Source: Tetraselmis striata
Taxonomy: Eukaryota > Chlorophyta > Chlorodendrophyceae > Chlorodendrales > Chlorodendraceae
DNA: 64,000 bases
NCBI GenBank assembly: GCA_006384855.1
Contig: VCJN01003090.1
Span: forward strand, 1 to 64,000
Direction: 5' to 3'
Shown: piece by piece, positions 44,529 to 54,398 of the stretch
Position numbering within the stretch: the first letter of the stretch is position 1
Layout of the letters: each line of letters begins with the position of its first letter
Notes under the pieces: generated by a model
The model's input: only the letters and a program-made list of their open reading frames with translations
What the model was told of the DNA's origin: nothing
Database searches by the model: none
Position numbers and translations under genes: made by a program

Positions 44529-44712
44529 ATTTAGTATGGATCGCACGAGCGAGACCGGGAGCTCTTCGCTCAATTTTCATCGAGGTTGGGAGCGATAGAA
44601 AGCTCGATGGGCGAATTATTGCCGCGCCGCCCTTTGGCACGGTCGCCCGGGCCGTTGCTAGAGCCATCCCGCCAGTCTTCTTCGCATTATTCTTCGCACG
44701 AGGTTTAGCCAT
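44527..44712 (-). CDS. PLV small basic protein, 61 aa (tentative)
   Basis: It begins AKPRAKNNAKKTGG and is Lys/Arg/Ala-rich throughout, like small virion core or histone-like peptides. The start is 22 bp from the divergent penton-like gene. Its 3' end touches the edge of the repeat unit. The frame is short, so confidence is limited. Confidence 0.4.
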   Translation of the reverse strand: MAKPRAKNNAKKTGGMALATARATVPKGGAAIIRPSSFLSLPTSMKIERRAPGLARAIHTK

Positions 44713-44734
44713 TTTAATATGAAAGGAACATAAA

Positions 44735-45584
44735 ATGACGAGCTTTCAGTGTCACCTCGACAGCAAATTCGCGGACATGCACTTCTCCACAAACGCATGC
44801 GTGTTCTACCTCGCGGACCCGCTAACCCTCCCTTCGCAAGATTACGAATGGCTTGTAGCGGTGCCGCACGCGACAATCCCGCTTTCGCATTGGGTTATCG
44901 ATGAATCGAACAACCTGCTCGAGCTAGTATACTCCGACGAGTCACGATACATATCGCTACCTTTAGGCAATCGAAGCGTGGACGTCAACGACATGCTTTT
45001 TGCACGGATACACCGCCGCCTACGACGAAGCGATAAACCGTAACGTATTCAGCTCCGAGGTGCTTGGCGAAAGCCTCGCGATCGGAGAAATGAGTACGTG
45101 TGGAAGGTTGTTGGGCGTGGAAGCGGGAGACGCGGCGGTGGACGGCGTGCTCATCCCGCCGCGCGGCGTCGACCTCGCGGGTACCTCGTCGATATTCATC
45201 CGAAGCAACCTTTCGACTCGTAATCGCGATCCGGTGTCGAAGGCGACAAGCGATATTCTCGCCAAAGTGCACGTTTCGCAGAACTTTAACGAGATCGAGT
45301 ATCACTCGTCTTCGCTCAAGTTCCCGATAGCTGATCGAAACGTGTCGCTCATCATCATCTATCTCACCGACGACTTCCAGCGACACATGGATTTCCACGG
45401 CGCGGACTTCTCGCTAACCCTTGAGTTTACGCTTCGTCGAAAAGAAGTTATCTCGCACACCGTAGATTATCGATTAACTTGTGTTATGACTAACGATGTT
45501 AGCCCGGCGAAAACAAACTCTGAGGCCGCGAAGCCTTCCGATGCGTCGGGGGATCCAAGTGGACCTAAGCGAAGTGAACGATAG
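44735..45584 (+). pseudogene. PLV penton-like/minor capsid protein with a +1 frameshift
   Basis: Two frames form one protein. The first (44735-45043) contains a WLVAVPHATIPLSHW segment typical of PLV and NCLDV minor structural proteins. The second (from about 45000 to 45584) has FNEIEYHSSSLKFPIADRN and a C-terminal DFHGADFSLTLEFTLR beta-strand pair of jelly-roll type. They join at a run of five T (44997-45001), where one T too many throws the frame. This may be a real mutation, a homopolymer read error or a programmed +1 shift. An ATAAAATG context precedes the start. Confidence 0.6.
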
Positions 45585-48351
45585 TATCGCGGAGCTCGAA
45601 GCGAAACACGACATCGATACCGAGAATTTGGAGGCCGGTCTCGGGGAAACACAATCAAATGTGGAAGCCCTCTCCAACGCCGCCGCCGCCGCCGCGGATG
45701 CGCTATCGTCGCTCGAGGACGATATCGTCACTCTATCGAACTTCGCTCACGAGTGTTGCGAAACCGCCGAATCGAACATCGCGGCCCTTAGCGAAGAGAT
45801 CGCTGCGATCGATACCTCGTCGTATATCTCTCAAAGCGAGAAGTCGCGATTTATCGTGGACCTCGTCGAGCCTTTCGCGATAGGAGCGCACGCGGACAAC
45901 GCCGGCAGGATTGACGTTTTCGGGACACTTCGCAGCCCTCTCGGGCCTCTCTTCGATCTCGGCGAGCCGACGAACCCTTGGCGCGAAGTGTACGCCGAGG
46001 GGCTAACTCTTTCGGACACCTCAAATCTAAAATTTACACACTTTCAAGGCGCGGAAGGCGATTTCAACCTCGACGACGTTATCGAATACGCGGTATCCCT
46101 CGTCGCGACTCCCGATCACCCAACCACGGTTTCGCTTGAGCGCATCAACGAAGTCAGTTTTAACCACGGAATTGTCGTCAAGGGCGATCTGATACCGCAC
46201 GAAGAAAACGCCGGGTTCCCCCCACTATCGCGCGTGGGGAATCTGACTTATCCGTTCTTGGAGGGCCACTTCACAAACCTCTTCGCGGGCAACATCTACG
46301 GCCTCGACGAAGGTGGTTCGACACGCCGTGTCCTCCTCGAAGGGGACGCCGCGGCGACCCCTCAGTGGATCACGGAGCTTCAAAGTGATGTAAACATTTC
46401 CGGCTTCAATCTCGATGTCGACTTCACGGGCCCGCAAGGGCCGGCTGGACCCCAAGGCGAACAAGGGCCGGCGGGCGAAGCCGGAGCCGTTGGCGCGAAC
46501 TCCACTTTCCCGGGCCCGGCTGGCCCCACCGGACCGCCCGGGCCCGCCGGCCCGCCCGGAGCCGACTCGACTGTGCCTGGCCCCGCCGGATCGCCCGGAT
46601 CGCCCGGGCCCGCCGGCCCGCCCGGAGCCGACTCGACCGTGCCCGGCCCCGCCGGACCGCCCGGATCGCCCGGCCCCGAAGGTCCGCCCGGAGCTGACTC
46701 GACCGCGCCCGGCCCCGAAGGTCCCACCGGACCGCCCGGGCCCGCCGGCCCGCCCGGAGCCGACTCGACCGTGCCCGGCCCCGAAGGCCCCACCGGACCG
46801 GCCGGACCCGCCGGACCGGCCGGAGCCGACTCGACCGTGCCCGGCCCCGAAGGTCCGCCTGGGCCTAGCGGTCCAAAAGGAGATAAGGGGGACCCCGGAG
46901 ACCCGGCGCCAGTGGGCGAATACGCCCCGATAGCACACACACACCCGTACTTACCGCTGAGCGGAGGTGAGATAGGATCAGGGGGTCAAATCAGAGTTGT
47001 ACAGAGCACCGTCGAAACGGATAACACGTTTCCCGGAGATTTCGAATTGGTGAGTCTGAGAGTTGCCGACAGCAGATATGCGAGGAAAACCCAAACGTCG
47101 AGCGCCGATTGGGCCTCGCTGTCCGGCCGCCCGCTTTGGACCGACAAGTTCATATACACGCAAAATGTCGGCCCCCAAATGTACCCAACAGCCTCCGAGA
47201 ATTACGACATCGTCGCTATCGACAGCATAACGCCTACCACCAACGACGTGTATAACTTGGGCCACGATGGACTGCGATGGAAATTTGTGTACGCCATGAG
47301 CGGCCGGTTTGCGACCGATATCCATGTTGGCGAAATCACCAACCATGCAAAATTCACGTACAGCACGGCCTCGAACCTCATGACGTTGAGCCGCCCCTTG
47401 CTCCTTCCTCGGTCGCCCGAGCTGAGTAACGAGGCCGCGACCAAGGGCTATGTCGACACGGTTGTAACCAACGTAGTACCCCCCACCGCCAATTGGACAA
47501 CGCTCAGCGGGCGACCGCCGTGGACCGATGGGTTTGCCACGCTCGACGCATACACGACCGTTTTATCGAAGCATCTCATTCCACCCGCCGACAACGATGG
47601 ATACGTCGGGGTGTCATAACTGAGATTTGCCCAAGTTAACGCCGTAGAAGGTGCGTTTGACACGGTCGTCGCCGATACAATCACCGGGCTGTCTCCTCCC
47701 GTACAAGGGCAGGATGCGGCTTCCAAATCCTATGTCGACCAAACGGTTGCGAGCGTCTCCGCGGTATCGTGGAACAATGTTACCGATAAGCCCGTTTGGG
47801 TCGGTAAGTTTTCACAATCGACAAGCGGCAACCCCGCGCTCGAGACAACGTCTCTAAAAATGGGCGGGAACGTGATCTACGACTTGGCCGAGCCGACAAA
47901 TTCGCACCACGCCGCCACGAAGAACTACGTGGACTCTTTCAAAGGCAGCGTAACCGCGTTTAGCGAATGGAAGAGACAAGCAATAGCCGATCGGTTTTGC
48001 AAAGTCTTGAATTCATCTTCGGGGATTTCTCACACATTCAAGTGTGAACTTTTACACTTACAGCCGTATACCGACGCGACCCCGAGCGGTCACATGGAAA
48101 TACGCATAAAATCTAAGGCCACTGGAGGAATTGTGTACGTCAGGTATTGGGCTCTTACTTATCTCGGTGTCGTATCGGGGCCATTCCATGGTTTTGAATC
48201 AACGGAACAAACGGTCGACTTGCAGAGCGGTTTACTCGCGACTGTCACAGTTTACGCGAATGCGACGGTTCAAGGACACACCGAAGACGTCGTGATAGGG
48301 ACAACCACGTTCACCACGGCTGCTAATACCTCTAGCGAGTACTTTCTCTAG
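45541..48351 (+). pseudogene. PLV collagen-like fibre protein, split by one in-frame stop
   Basis: The frame is open from 45496 (ATG candidates 45496 and 45541) to 48351 except for TAA at 47617-47619. In order: an acidic heptad-like coiled coil (about 45570-45850), a beta-rich region, about 53 Gly-X-Y triplets (46426-46905, mostly GPAGPPG and GADSTVPGP), and three C-terminal repeats built on W..LSGRP.WTD.F followed by AATK.YVD. The last of these repeats lies after the stop, so the stop truncates a repeat module, not a natural end. Trimeric collagen-like fibres serve in host attachment. The first 44 nt overlap the preceding gene. Confidence 0.75.
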
Positions 48352-48365
48352 CCGCGCGATCATGT

Positions 48366-49706
48366 CTACACGTCCTCGTCCTCGTTGGGGATCACGGTGT
48401 CTCGCCAATAGCTGAGCGTTGTCGCCAACGAGTGTCGATGGCAATCCGCGACTCTCTGCACCTTGGCCAACGAGTAGTTATTCGGGTCTTCGGTCTTGAG
48501 CATGTCCGAGATCCTCGAGTGACGTATGTCGTTGACGGCGACGCCGAGCCCCTTCTTCAGGATCGCGCCCGTGTTGTCGACGCTCTTCCCCATGAGCAGA
48601 TAAGCTCGCGGGCGAGCGACCAACGAGGCCTCGACTTGTCGCTTGAGGGACTCGTTAAGAGGGAATGTGTACGGCTTGTCGGGAAAGTGTTGCATGGTCT
48701 TGAACTTTCGCACGACGAGCTTGCCTTCGGGGCGCAGATAGTAGTTGGGGTAGGTTCTCGCTTGCGACTCGCGATTGATGACCTTGACGGTGCCCAGCTC
48801 GGCGCGAAGCCCCCATAGGTTGGTTTGCAGGAGCGCCGCGATGTACTTCGCCGACGCGGCCCCGAACTTCTCCTTGACAGCCGGAACCCGCGACTTGATG
48901 ACGATGATGTCCAGCACCGTCCCGGTGACCGTGCGTTGCGTGGTTTCCTCGCCGACCTTCTTGGCGTGCACGAGCATGCGAGCGTGGTACTTTGCGAGGG
49001 CCTCCTCGCCGATCGCGGCCTTGTACTCCGGGATGTACTTGCTCGGCGAGTAGATGCGGTTGAAATAGTCTCGCTTGGTGCTCGAGTTGGTGTACCGGCT
49101 CTCGATGGCGCGCACGACCTTGTCGCCCTCCCGCAAGCACTTGACAAGGTCGTTTGGGGAGCATTTCATGACCACTTTGACGACACGCCTCATCGTGGTG
49201 ATGTAGTTGTTGATTGTCGTCTGGCTGAGCGTCTTCGCGGTTGTGACCCCGTGGGCATTGATTTGCCGACGCCCGGTAAGTGCCTCTATCTTTGCAATAA
49301 TCTCCTCGAGGGTCATGTCGCGCCCGCGATTCGGCTCCCCCGTAGGGGGGGAGGGCTGCGCCCGATCCTCCGCAGGGGGCTCGGGCTCCTCCGCGGGGGG
49401 GGAGGGCTCGGGCTCCTCCGCGGGGGGGGAGGGATCCGCCCGATCCGCCCGATTGCGCGTGCACGGCGGGGCGGCGTCGTGGGGGCTCGGCACGGGCGCA
49501 AGACCGTTATCGGTGCGAATGCGATTGAAATCATCGGGAGTCATGTTGTACTTCTCGAGCGTGTATAGCTGCATGCGCGACACGGCGCCGGTGGCGATTC
49601 GCTTGCAATAGCGCTTCTTGTTGTGACGATCGGCATTGCGATGGTACGACTCGAGGTTGGCGGCGCGGCGCTTGCGGAGCTCCGCGGAGGCGCGGGTGCG
49701 AGGCAT
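48366..49706 (-). CDS. PLV tyrosine recombinase (integrase), 446 aa
   Basis: The N-terminal 150 residues are basic and then Pro/Glu-rich with repeated SPPAEEPEP linkers. The middle is a helical core-binding domain (QTTINNYITTMRRVV). The catalytic domain shows the first Arg in LWGLRAEL (about 300), a box II DIRHSRISDML (about 391-401, with Asn where His of HxxR is usual), CHRHS (about 421) and the nucleophile Tyr in TLSYWRD (about 433). This type integrates many PLVs. It is divergent from the methyltransferase gene with a 91-bp gap. No lesion is apparent. Confidence 0.85.
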   Translation of the reverse strand: MPRTRASAELRKRRAANLESYHRNADRHNKKRYCKRIATGAVSRMQLYTLEKYNMTPDDFNRIRTDNGLAPVPSPHDAAPPCTRNRADRADPSPPAEEPEPSPPAEEPEPPAEDRAQPSPPTGEPNRGRDMTLEEIIAKIEALTGRRQINAHGVTTAKTLSQTTINNYITTMRRVVKVVMKCSPNDLVKCLREGDKVVRAIESRYTNSSTKRDYFNRIYSPSKYIPEYKAAIGEEALAKYHARMLVHAKKVGEETTQRTVTGTVLDIIVIKSRVPAVKEKFGAASAKYIAALLQTNLWGLRAELGTVKVINRESQARTYPNYYLRPEGKLVVRKFKTMQHFPDKPYTFPLNESLKRQVEASLVARPRAYLLMGKSVDNTGAILKKGLGVAVNDIRHSRISDMLKTEDPNNYSLAKVQRVADCHRHSLATTLSYWRDTVIPNEDEDV

Positions 49707-49797
49707 GGTGTCCGGCGATTTAGTAAATACTCTAGCAAATAATCTATCGCCTTAAGCGAGGCGCACGAAGCGTGAAACTTTTTCGCGCGGGATATAA

Positions 49798-50529
49798 ATG
49801 CGCCCTCTTCGCGTTCTCGACCTGTGCTGCGGGACGCAGAGCGTGGGCGCGGCTCTGCACGGGATGTTTGGCGACCGGGCGGTCGAGTACGTGTCGCTGG
49901 ATGCCGACCCCTCTTCGCGCGCCGCGATAACGCTCGACGTGCGCGAGTGGGACTACGCCGCGGCCTACCCGTGCGGGCACTTCGACGTGATATGGGCCAG
50001 CCCGCCGTGCACGGAGTACTCGATGGCAAAGACGCGCGGGGTGCGCAAGCTCGAGCTCGCGGATTCCATCGCGAAGAAGTGTCTCGAGATCATCGAGTGG
50101 TACCGGCCGCGGTACTGGTTCATCGAGAACCCCTTCACCGGCATGCTCAAGCGGCGCGATTTCATGCAGCCCCTCGCGCCCTTTCTGCGCCGCTGCACCT
50201 ACTGCAAGTACGGCCGCGACTTCAAGAAGCCCACCGCGGTGTGGACCAACAAGCCGGGCCTCGACCTCAAGTTCTGCGAGCGCGACCCTTGCGCTTACAA
50301 GCGGGAGCACGGCGTCCACTACGCGTGCGCGCAGAGCGGTCCCCGCGGCACGTTGTATCGCAGGAGCGCGGGCAGCGCCGAGACGTATCAAATCCCGAAG
50401 GAGTTGCTCGCCGAGCTATTCGCCGGCATCGGTGTTGGGGCGGATGAGGAGGTTGCCGCTCCAGTGGCTGATAGTCGCCCCTTCTTCGAGGTCCGGGAAG
50501 GCGACGTTGATGCGGCTGAACGCCCCTAG
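49798..50529 (+). CDS. DNA cytosine-C5 methyltransferase, 243 aa
   Basis: Motif I VLDLCCGTQSVGAAL (residues about 6-20) binds S-adenosylmethionine. SPPCTEYS (about 68-75) provides the catalytic Cys of motif IV. FIENP (about 106-110) is motif VI. The protein is short for the family and has little target-recognition domain, like other virus-encoded m5C methyltransferases. It may protect viral DNA or alter host chromatin. It begins in an ATAAATG context. Its last 40 residues overlap the convergent 86-codon gene and look unconserved, so the domain probably ends near 50440. Confidence 0.85.
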   Translation: MRPLRVLDLCCGTQSVGAALHGMFGDRAVEYVSLDADPSSRAAITLDVREWDYAAAYPCGHFDVIWASPPCTEYSMAKTRGVRKLELADSIAKKCLEIIEWYRPRYWFIENPFTGMLKRRDFMQPLAPFLRRCTYCKYGRDFKKPTAVWTNKPGLDLKFCERDPCAYKREHGVHYACAQSGPRGTLYRRSAGSAETYQIPKELLAELFAGIGVGADEEVAAPVADSRPFFEVREGDVDAAERP

Positions 50530-50676
50530 GCTGGGAACGGGGTAGCCGATATGGTCCTCGAGTATGCGGCTGCCGAGACAATCGTACGAGCCGGCGACAA
50601 AGCCGTTGTACAGGTTCTCGTTGAGGTGCGAGAAGGGGAACTCGGAAAACTCCGGGATCAGGACGGTGGTGTCCAC
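50416..50676 (-). CDS. PLV protein of 86 aa, unknown
   Basis: It starts DTTVLIPEFSEFPFSHLNEN and continues with a balanced aromatic composition (GSYDCLGSRILEDHIGYPVP) that looks like a small folded domain. It overlaps the end of the methyltransferase frame on the other strand by 114 nt. It may be a small structural protein of the leftward block. No motif recognised. Confidence 0.5.
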   Translation of the reverse strand: MDTTVLIPEFSEFPFSHLNENLYNGFVAGSYDCLGSRILEDHIGYPVPSLGAFSRINVAFPDLEEGATISHWSGNLLIRPNTDAGE

Positions 50677-50767
50677 GCGAGCCGGCGTCGATCCGCGCCG
50701 TGTTACTAAAAGCGCCCAAAAAGAACCGCGGGGAAGCGCTACGCTGTATCCCCCGTAGGGGGGGAGG

Positions 50768-51691
50768 CTATGCCGTATCGGAGATGGTCAGCGAGATGCT
50801 TACTTGCGACTCGGCATCCGTGCCGGCCACGAGACAAAACGAGTCGACGGTCGGGGCTGTGGAGTCCGCGTTGGTGGATATGGGCCCAAAGCCGTCCACG
50901 CTCGTCTCGTTCCCGGCTTGGTCCTTCGCCATGATCCACGTGTAGTAGATGGTGTCGGGCGTCAACCCCATGTAGGAGTGCGAAGTCGTGCCGCCGGGGA
51001 ACGCATCGCCGATGGTCTTGATGAGCGCCGGCCCGGGGTTGGTGTCCTGTGTGTCATTTAGTAGCACGTAGATGGTCTGAACGGCGTCGTTGTCCGTCAC
51101 GTTGAAGGTGACGTTGAGAACCGTGGTTGGAGGCGTGCCGCGCGACACGCTTCGGGCCGTGATGACCGGGGGCGTGTTGTCCTCCGTGGTGTACACGCCA
51201 AGCGGGGTGATGGACGAGTTTGCGTTGTCATCGATCAACTCCACCCAAAAGTAGCGAGCGGCATTTGGCGCCCCGATATCGTACTCCCACGTGGGACTGG
51301 AGCCGCTGATGCCGCTGGTGATGTCCGCGGTGGAGGTGCCCGGGATGGTGTTGGTGGAGTTTACGTACAGCAGCGCCGAGGATATCGTCATTTCGGGTTT
51401 GATTAACATGGAGATTAAAGCTTGTAGCTCCGCGTCGGTGCCCGCCCCCACGCCCGCGAAGTCTATCCACGAGTTTTCTAGCAGCCGTCGCCCCAACGAG
51501 GACCCCCCCGCGTCGCGATGGATAGCGCTAACGTTTTCGAGGAACACCTCGATCGGGGCGCGGCGGCGGATTGGGCTTTGCCCTCGCCCCATGTGAGGGA
51601 AGCGGGTGCTCAGCAAGGCGCCGTCAAAGGCCGCTTGGACGGCGCTCTTGTCCGAGGAGCCGATAGAGCCGACGAATGCGCGATGGGACAT
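50768..51691 (-). CDS. PLV surface protein with fibronectin III/Ig-like domains, 307 aa
   Basis: Residues about 1-90 form a helical stalk-like region. At least two beta-sandwich repeats follow, with the signatures W-E-Y..ARYFWVELID, TVLNVTFNVTDND and YMGLTPDTIYYTWIMAKDQAGNE. The last is a classic fibronectin III end (L-x-P-x-T-x-Y-x-W..A-x-D-x-A-G-N-E). The frame stops within a third repeat (STAPTVDSFCLVAGTDAES). The ATG follows the TAA of the penton gene with zero spacing (GTAAATG). Probable role: fibre or host recognition. A related domain is found in the gene at 56762. Confidence 0.7.
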   Translation of the reverse strand: MSHRAFVGSIGSSDKSAVQAAFDGALLSTRFPHMGRGQSPIRRRAPIEVFLENVSAIHRDAGGSSLGRRLLENSWIDFAGVGAGTDAELQALISMLIKPEMTISSALLYVNSTNTIPGTSTADITSGISGSSPTWEYDIGAPNAARYFWVELIDDNANSSITPLGVYTTEDNTPPVITARSVSRGTPPTTVLNVTFNVTDNDAVQTIYVLLNDTQDTNPGPALIKTIGDAFPGGTTSHSYMGLTPDTIYYTWIMAKDQAGNETSVDGFGPISTNADSTAPTVDSFCLVAGTDAESQVSISLTISDTA

Positions 51692-52690
51692 TTACTTGGT
51701 TCGGTAGAAAACTAACGACATCACATAGCCCGGCTGAAACTCGAGCGGATCAAGCAGAGCGAGGCTGACGGCGTCTCGCAATTGCAGATGAAGCTCCGTG
51801 AGCGAGTCGATGCTAACGCGAAGCTCGTGCCCCGCGACGTCCCGGCTGCCCGGCTTTATGGAGTATCGCTGCCCGTACATGGACTCTTCGCCCGTTCTGT
51901 ACGATTTGCCGAGGTGGCCTAGAATGTGGCGATCGTCGGAGTCGACGAGTGTGGGACAAGCGAGCACGACGGAATGCGGCTGATCGGCGGGATCCTTTGT
52001 GCATAGGAGGGGCGTGTAAAACTCTAGCGCCACCATCCACTTGCCCTCCGAGGTGTCCACCGAACGGCTCGTGTTCAGCATCACCGGTATGCGACAATCC
52101 ACGATAGACCCTCGCCCCTGCTCCGACGATACCCACGCTCGGAAGAAATCGTATGCAAACGGTTGCATGAGCAGGCACTTGCACGGCTCCCAAAACACAA
52201 GCTGGAACGCCCACGCCTCCAAGTCGTCGCTTTCACTGACGAGGGAGAAGTCGTCGCCGGCCCCGAACTCAGAGGCGCATCGGCGCAGCCGGAAGCGCAT
52301 GCTCCCGAGGCGCTTCACAAAGTCAAAGTCCACCTCGACGCCGATGTGCTTGCGACGCACGTACGGTACGTCGTGTGCGAGGCCGTACACGCCCGCGGTG
52401 GCGTAATTCTGCAAGAGGGTTAGCGCGCAGCTCGAGTTCCCGCTCCAGCTTTCATACGAATTAGCCGCTCGCAGGTCCGGCGCCTCGAGAAGGAGGCCCG
52501 ACGAGTTTACGGGGTTGGCCACGTAGCCGTCCCCCTCGCTCGTGTATCTGACGACATTGCAGAATTCCACGGCGCACATCACCCGCCTCGAGTCGAATCG
52601 CGCGAACTCCTTCGAGGTGTCTACGACGAAGTCCCCGCGGTGGCCGGATGTGCGCTGCTCAGAGCTAACGAAGATGCGGTGGACCGTCAT
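51692..52690 (-). CDS. Putative PLV penton/minor capsid protein, 332 aa
   Basis: The position next to the major capsid gene and the beta-rich composition fit a penton. The protein seems internally duplicated. RIFVSSEQRTSGHRGDFVVD..MCAVEFCNVV near the N-terminus is echoed by AWVSSEQGRGSIVDCRIPV..WMVALEFYTPL around residues 185-240. The end LRVSIDSLTELHLQLRDA..GYVMSLVFYRTK is the terminal strand pair commonly seen in PLV pentons. It is intact, 44 nt downstream of the capsid gene stop on the same strand. Assignment is by pattern and context. Confidence 0.6.
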   Translation of the reverse strand: MTVHRIFVSSEQRTSGHRGDFVVDTSKEFARFDSRRVMCAVEFCNVVRYTSEGDGYVANPVNSSGLLLEAPDLRAANSYESWSGNSSCALTLLQNYATAGVYGLAHDVPYVRRKHIGVEVDFDFVKRLGSMRFRLRRCASEFGAGDDFSLVSESDDLEAWAFQLVFWEPCKCLLMQPFAYDFFRAWVSSEQGRGSIVDCRIPVMLNTSRSVDTSEGKWMVALEFYTPLLCTKDPADQPHSVVLACPTLVDSDDRHILGHLGKSYRTGEESMYGQRYSIKPGSRDVAGHELRVSIDSLTELHLQLRDAVSLALLDPLEFQPGYVMSLVFYRTK

Positions 52691-52734
52691 CCGCCTGCGA
52701 GTTTACTAGAAGTGGGCAAAAGATTTCGCCCCGA

Positions 52735-53979
52735 TCAAAATGCAGAAGTTGCGACTCCCGCCTCGATGATCAATACCGCGTCGAAATGCGCCCACGTGCT
52801 GATTTGGTAAGCGGTGCTTCCGGGGGTCACGGTTCCCAACAAGTAGCAGTTGGTGTTGAGGGTGTTCTTGCCGCTCTCGGTCAGCGTGCTCTTGTGGCTG
52901 AGCACCTCGAGGTTCTGGCCTATGGCGAACGTGCCGGATGCACTCCCACCGCTGTTATTTTTCCACGAAGTCAGATTTATGAGCGACGTGTTTTGCGTGC
53001 TCCCGAACGTGTGCATGGCTTTCATCAGCTCAGCAAAGGACTCGACTTCTTCGCGCACGGGTGTCTGCGGAATGTTTTCGCCGGACACCGAGTAATACCA
53101 ATTCTTGAGCCCACACGTGGTCCGAGTTGAAACCGAATTGGACGCGGCTAGAGTGAGATCGGCATGCTTGCGGAATATGGTGTAAAGCGTTTTGAGGGAC
53201 GTTTTAATCAACAAGCTTAACCGCGCGGGGATAAGCTTGTTGATTTGCCCCTCATTGGCCTGGATAGAGTTGGTGTAGTTGGCGAAATACTCGTACGAGA
53301 TGACGTACCGCGGGTTGGCCTGCTGAATCATGCGATCAACCTCGCTAGTAACCTCCACAAACTCGAGCTGCAGTTCGACGTTGCCGATCTCCCAATCGGG
53401 AGCCGTGCCGACCACGGCGGCGTTGGTGGCGGCGAGAGTGAGTTCGAGGCGCAGATCACCGCCGGTCATTGCGCCGGTTGGCAGGTACTTCGACTGAAGG
53501 CCGCCAATGATGCCGGACATGATCGGGATGCAAAAATAGGCAGTCGTTCCCGCGGCAATCTCAACGCCCTCGCGGTAATGGCTGTCTTCGTCCTCATTGG
53601 AGCCGTACAGAATGGAGCCGCCTCCCAAAAGCGCTTCATCCGAGGACTGAATGTCGAACATGAGATGGTACAACGCATTGTACTCGTGGATCTGCTCAAG
53701 GAGATTCGCGCCGTGGTAGAGCGACAGAGACTGGATAAACGACGAAGCGGTGTAATCGGGCTGCAAGTCATTGGCGGCGTGCTTGTTCTTCACGGAAAAC
53801 CGCAGGTAGGACATGCGGGTGTTGAGGTAGTGCCCGCGGCGGCCGCACGGGATGTTGATGAGGATGGTCTGTTGACCCCCGAACGTGGTGCCATTGTAGG
53901 CGGGCACGGTCTGCCGGTGGGTAGTGCCGGCGATAGAGGCGGGCTTGGGCTTGAAGACAAGGGAATCGCTGACTGACCT
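52735..53979 (-). pseudogene. PLV major capsid protein (double jelly-roll), start codon apparently lost
   Basis: The capsid features typical of PLVs are present: an N-terminal VPAYNGTTFGGQQTILINIP block, FIQSLSLYHGANLLEQI, LYHLMFDIQSS, LQLEFVEVTSEVDRMIQ, and the C-terminal WAHFDAVLIIEAG. The conserved N-terminus (SLVFKPKPASIAGTTHRQT) lies upstream of the first possible start (GTG 53907), in the same open frame but without any ATG. At the expected position the codon is AGG (minus 53979-53977) preceded by TTTAAA. With T for G it would match the TAAAATG start context of other genes here. The rest of the frame (414 codons) is intact. Confidence 0.85.
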
Positions 53980-54018
53980 TTTAAATAATGCTGAGAACTT
54001 TATTTTAGCGAGGCGGGG

Positions 54019-54357
54019 CTAGCGCCGCTCTAATCCGCTACGATTCGAGCCGCTTTGGTACGCCGCTTTGATGCTGTGCATGCCCCCCCTGACTTGACCG
54101 TAAGCCGCTTTTGCTTGGCCAAAGTCCACGCCCCCGCCGGAGAGGGCCTTCTTGCCGACGTCGCCGAGCACGCCAATGCCTTGCGCCGCCGCCCCGGCCG
54201 CCGCAAACCCGGCTCCGACTGTCGGGCTGAGCACCGAGATCGCGGGCGCGAGAGTCATGAGCCCGCTGCCCACCTTGTGCCCCAAGTAGGAGGCCGCGCC
54301 GGCGACTTTGCTCCCAAAGGCTTTGAAAGTGTGTCCAAGCTTGCCAATGAACGTCAT
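54019..54357 (-). CDS. PLV Gly/Ala-rich hydrophobic virion-type protein, 112 aa
   Basis: It begins TFIGKLGHTFKAFGSKVAG. One or two hydrophobic segments (LMTLAPAISVLSPTVGAGFA, AAAGAAAQGIGVLGDVG) could insert in a membrane, followed by a basic tail. Small proteins of this type sit beside the capsid gene in many PLVs and virophages, with a proposed membrane or internal capsid role. The start is preceded by GTAAATACAG. Confidence 0.55.
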   Translation of the reverse strand: MTFIGKLGHTFKAFGSKVAGAASYLGHKVGSGLMTLAPAISVLSPTVGAGFAAAGAAAQGIGVLGDVGKKALSGGGVDFGQAKAAYGQVRGGMHSIKAAYQSGSNRSGLERR

Positions 54358-54398
54358 CTGTATTTACGATCATTGCAGAAATTTACGTGCGGGCAAAA

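Noticed and set aside
46225..46944. Gly/Arg-rich minus-strand frames opposite the collagen region
   Set aside because: By-product of GC-rich Gly-X-Y codon repeats. The sense strand has a longer, modular protein.
48655..49568. Overlapping long frames on both strands within the integrase region
   Set aside because: Shadows of the integrase gene. Only the 446-residue frame shows recombinase motifs.
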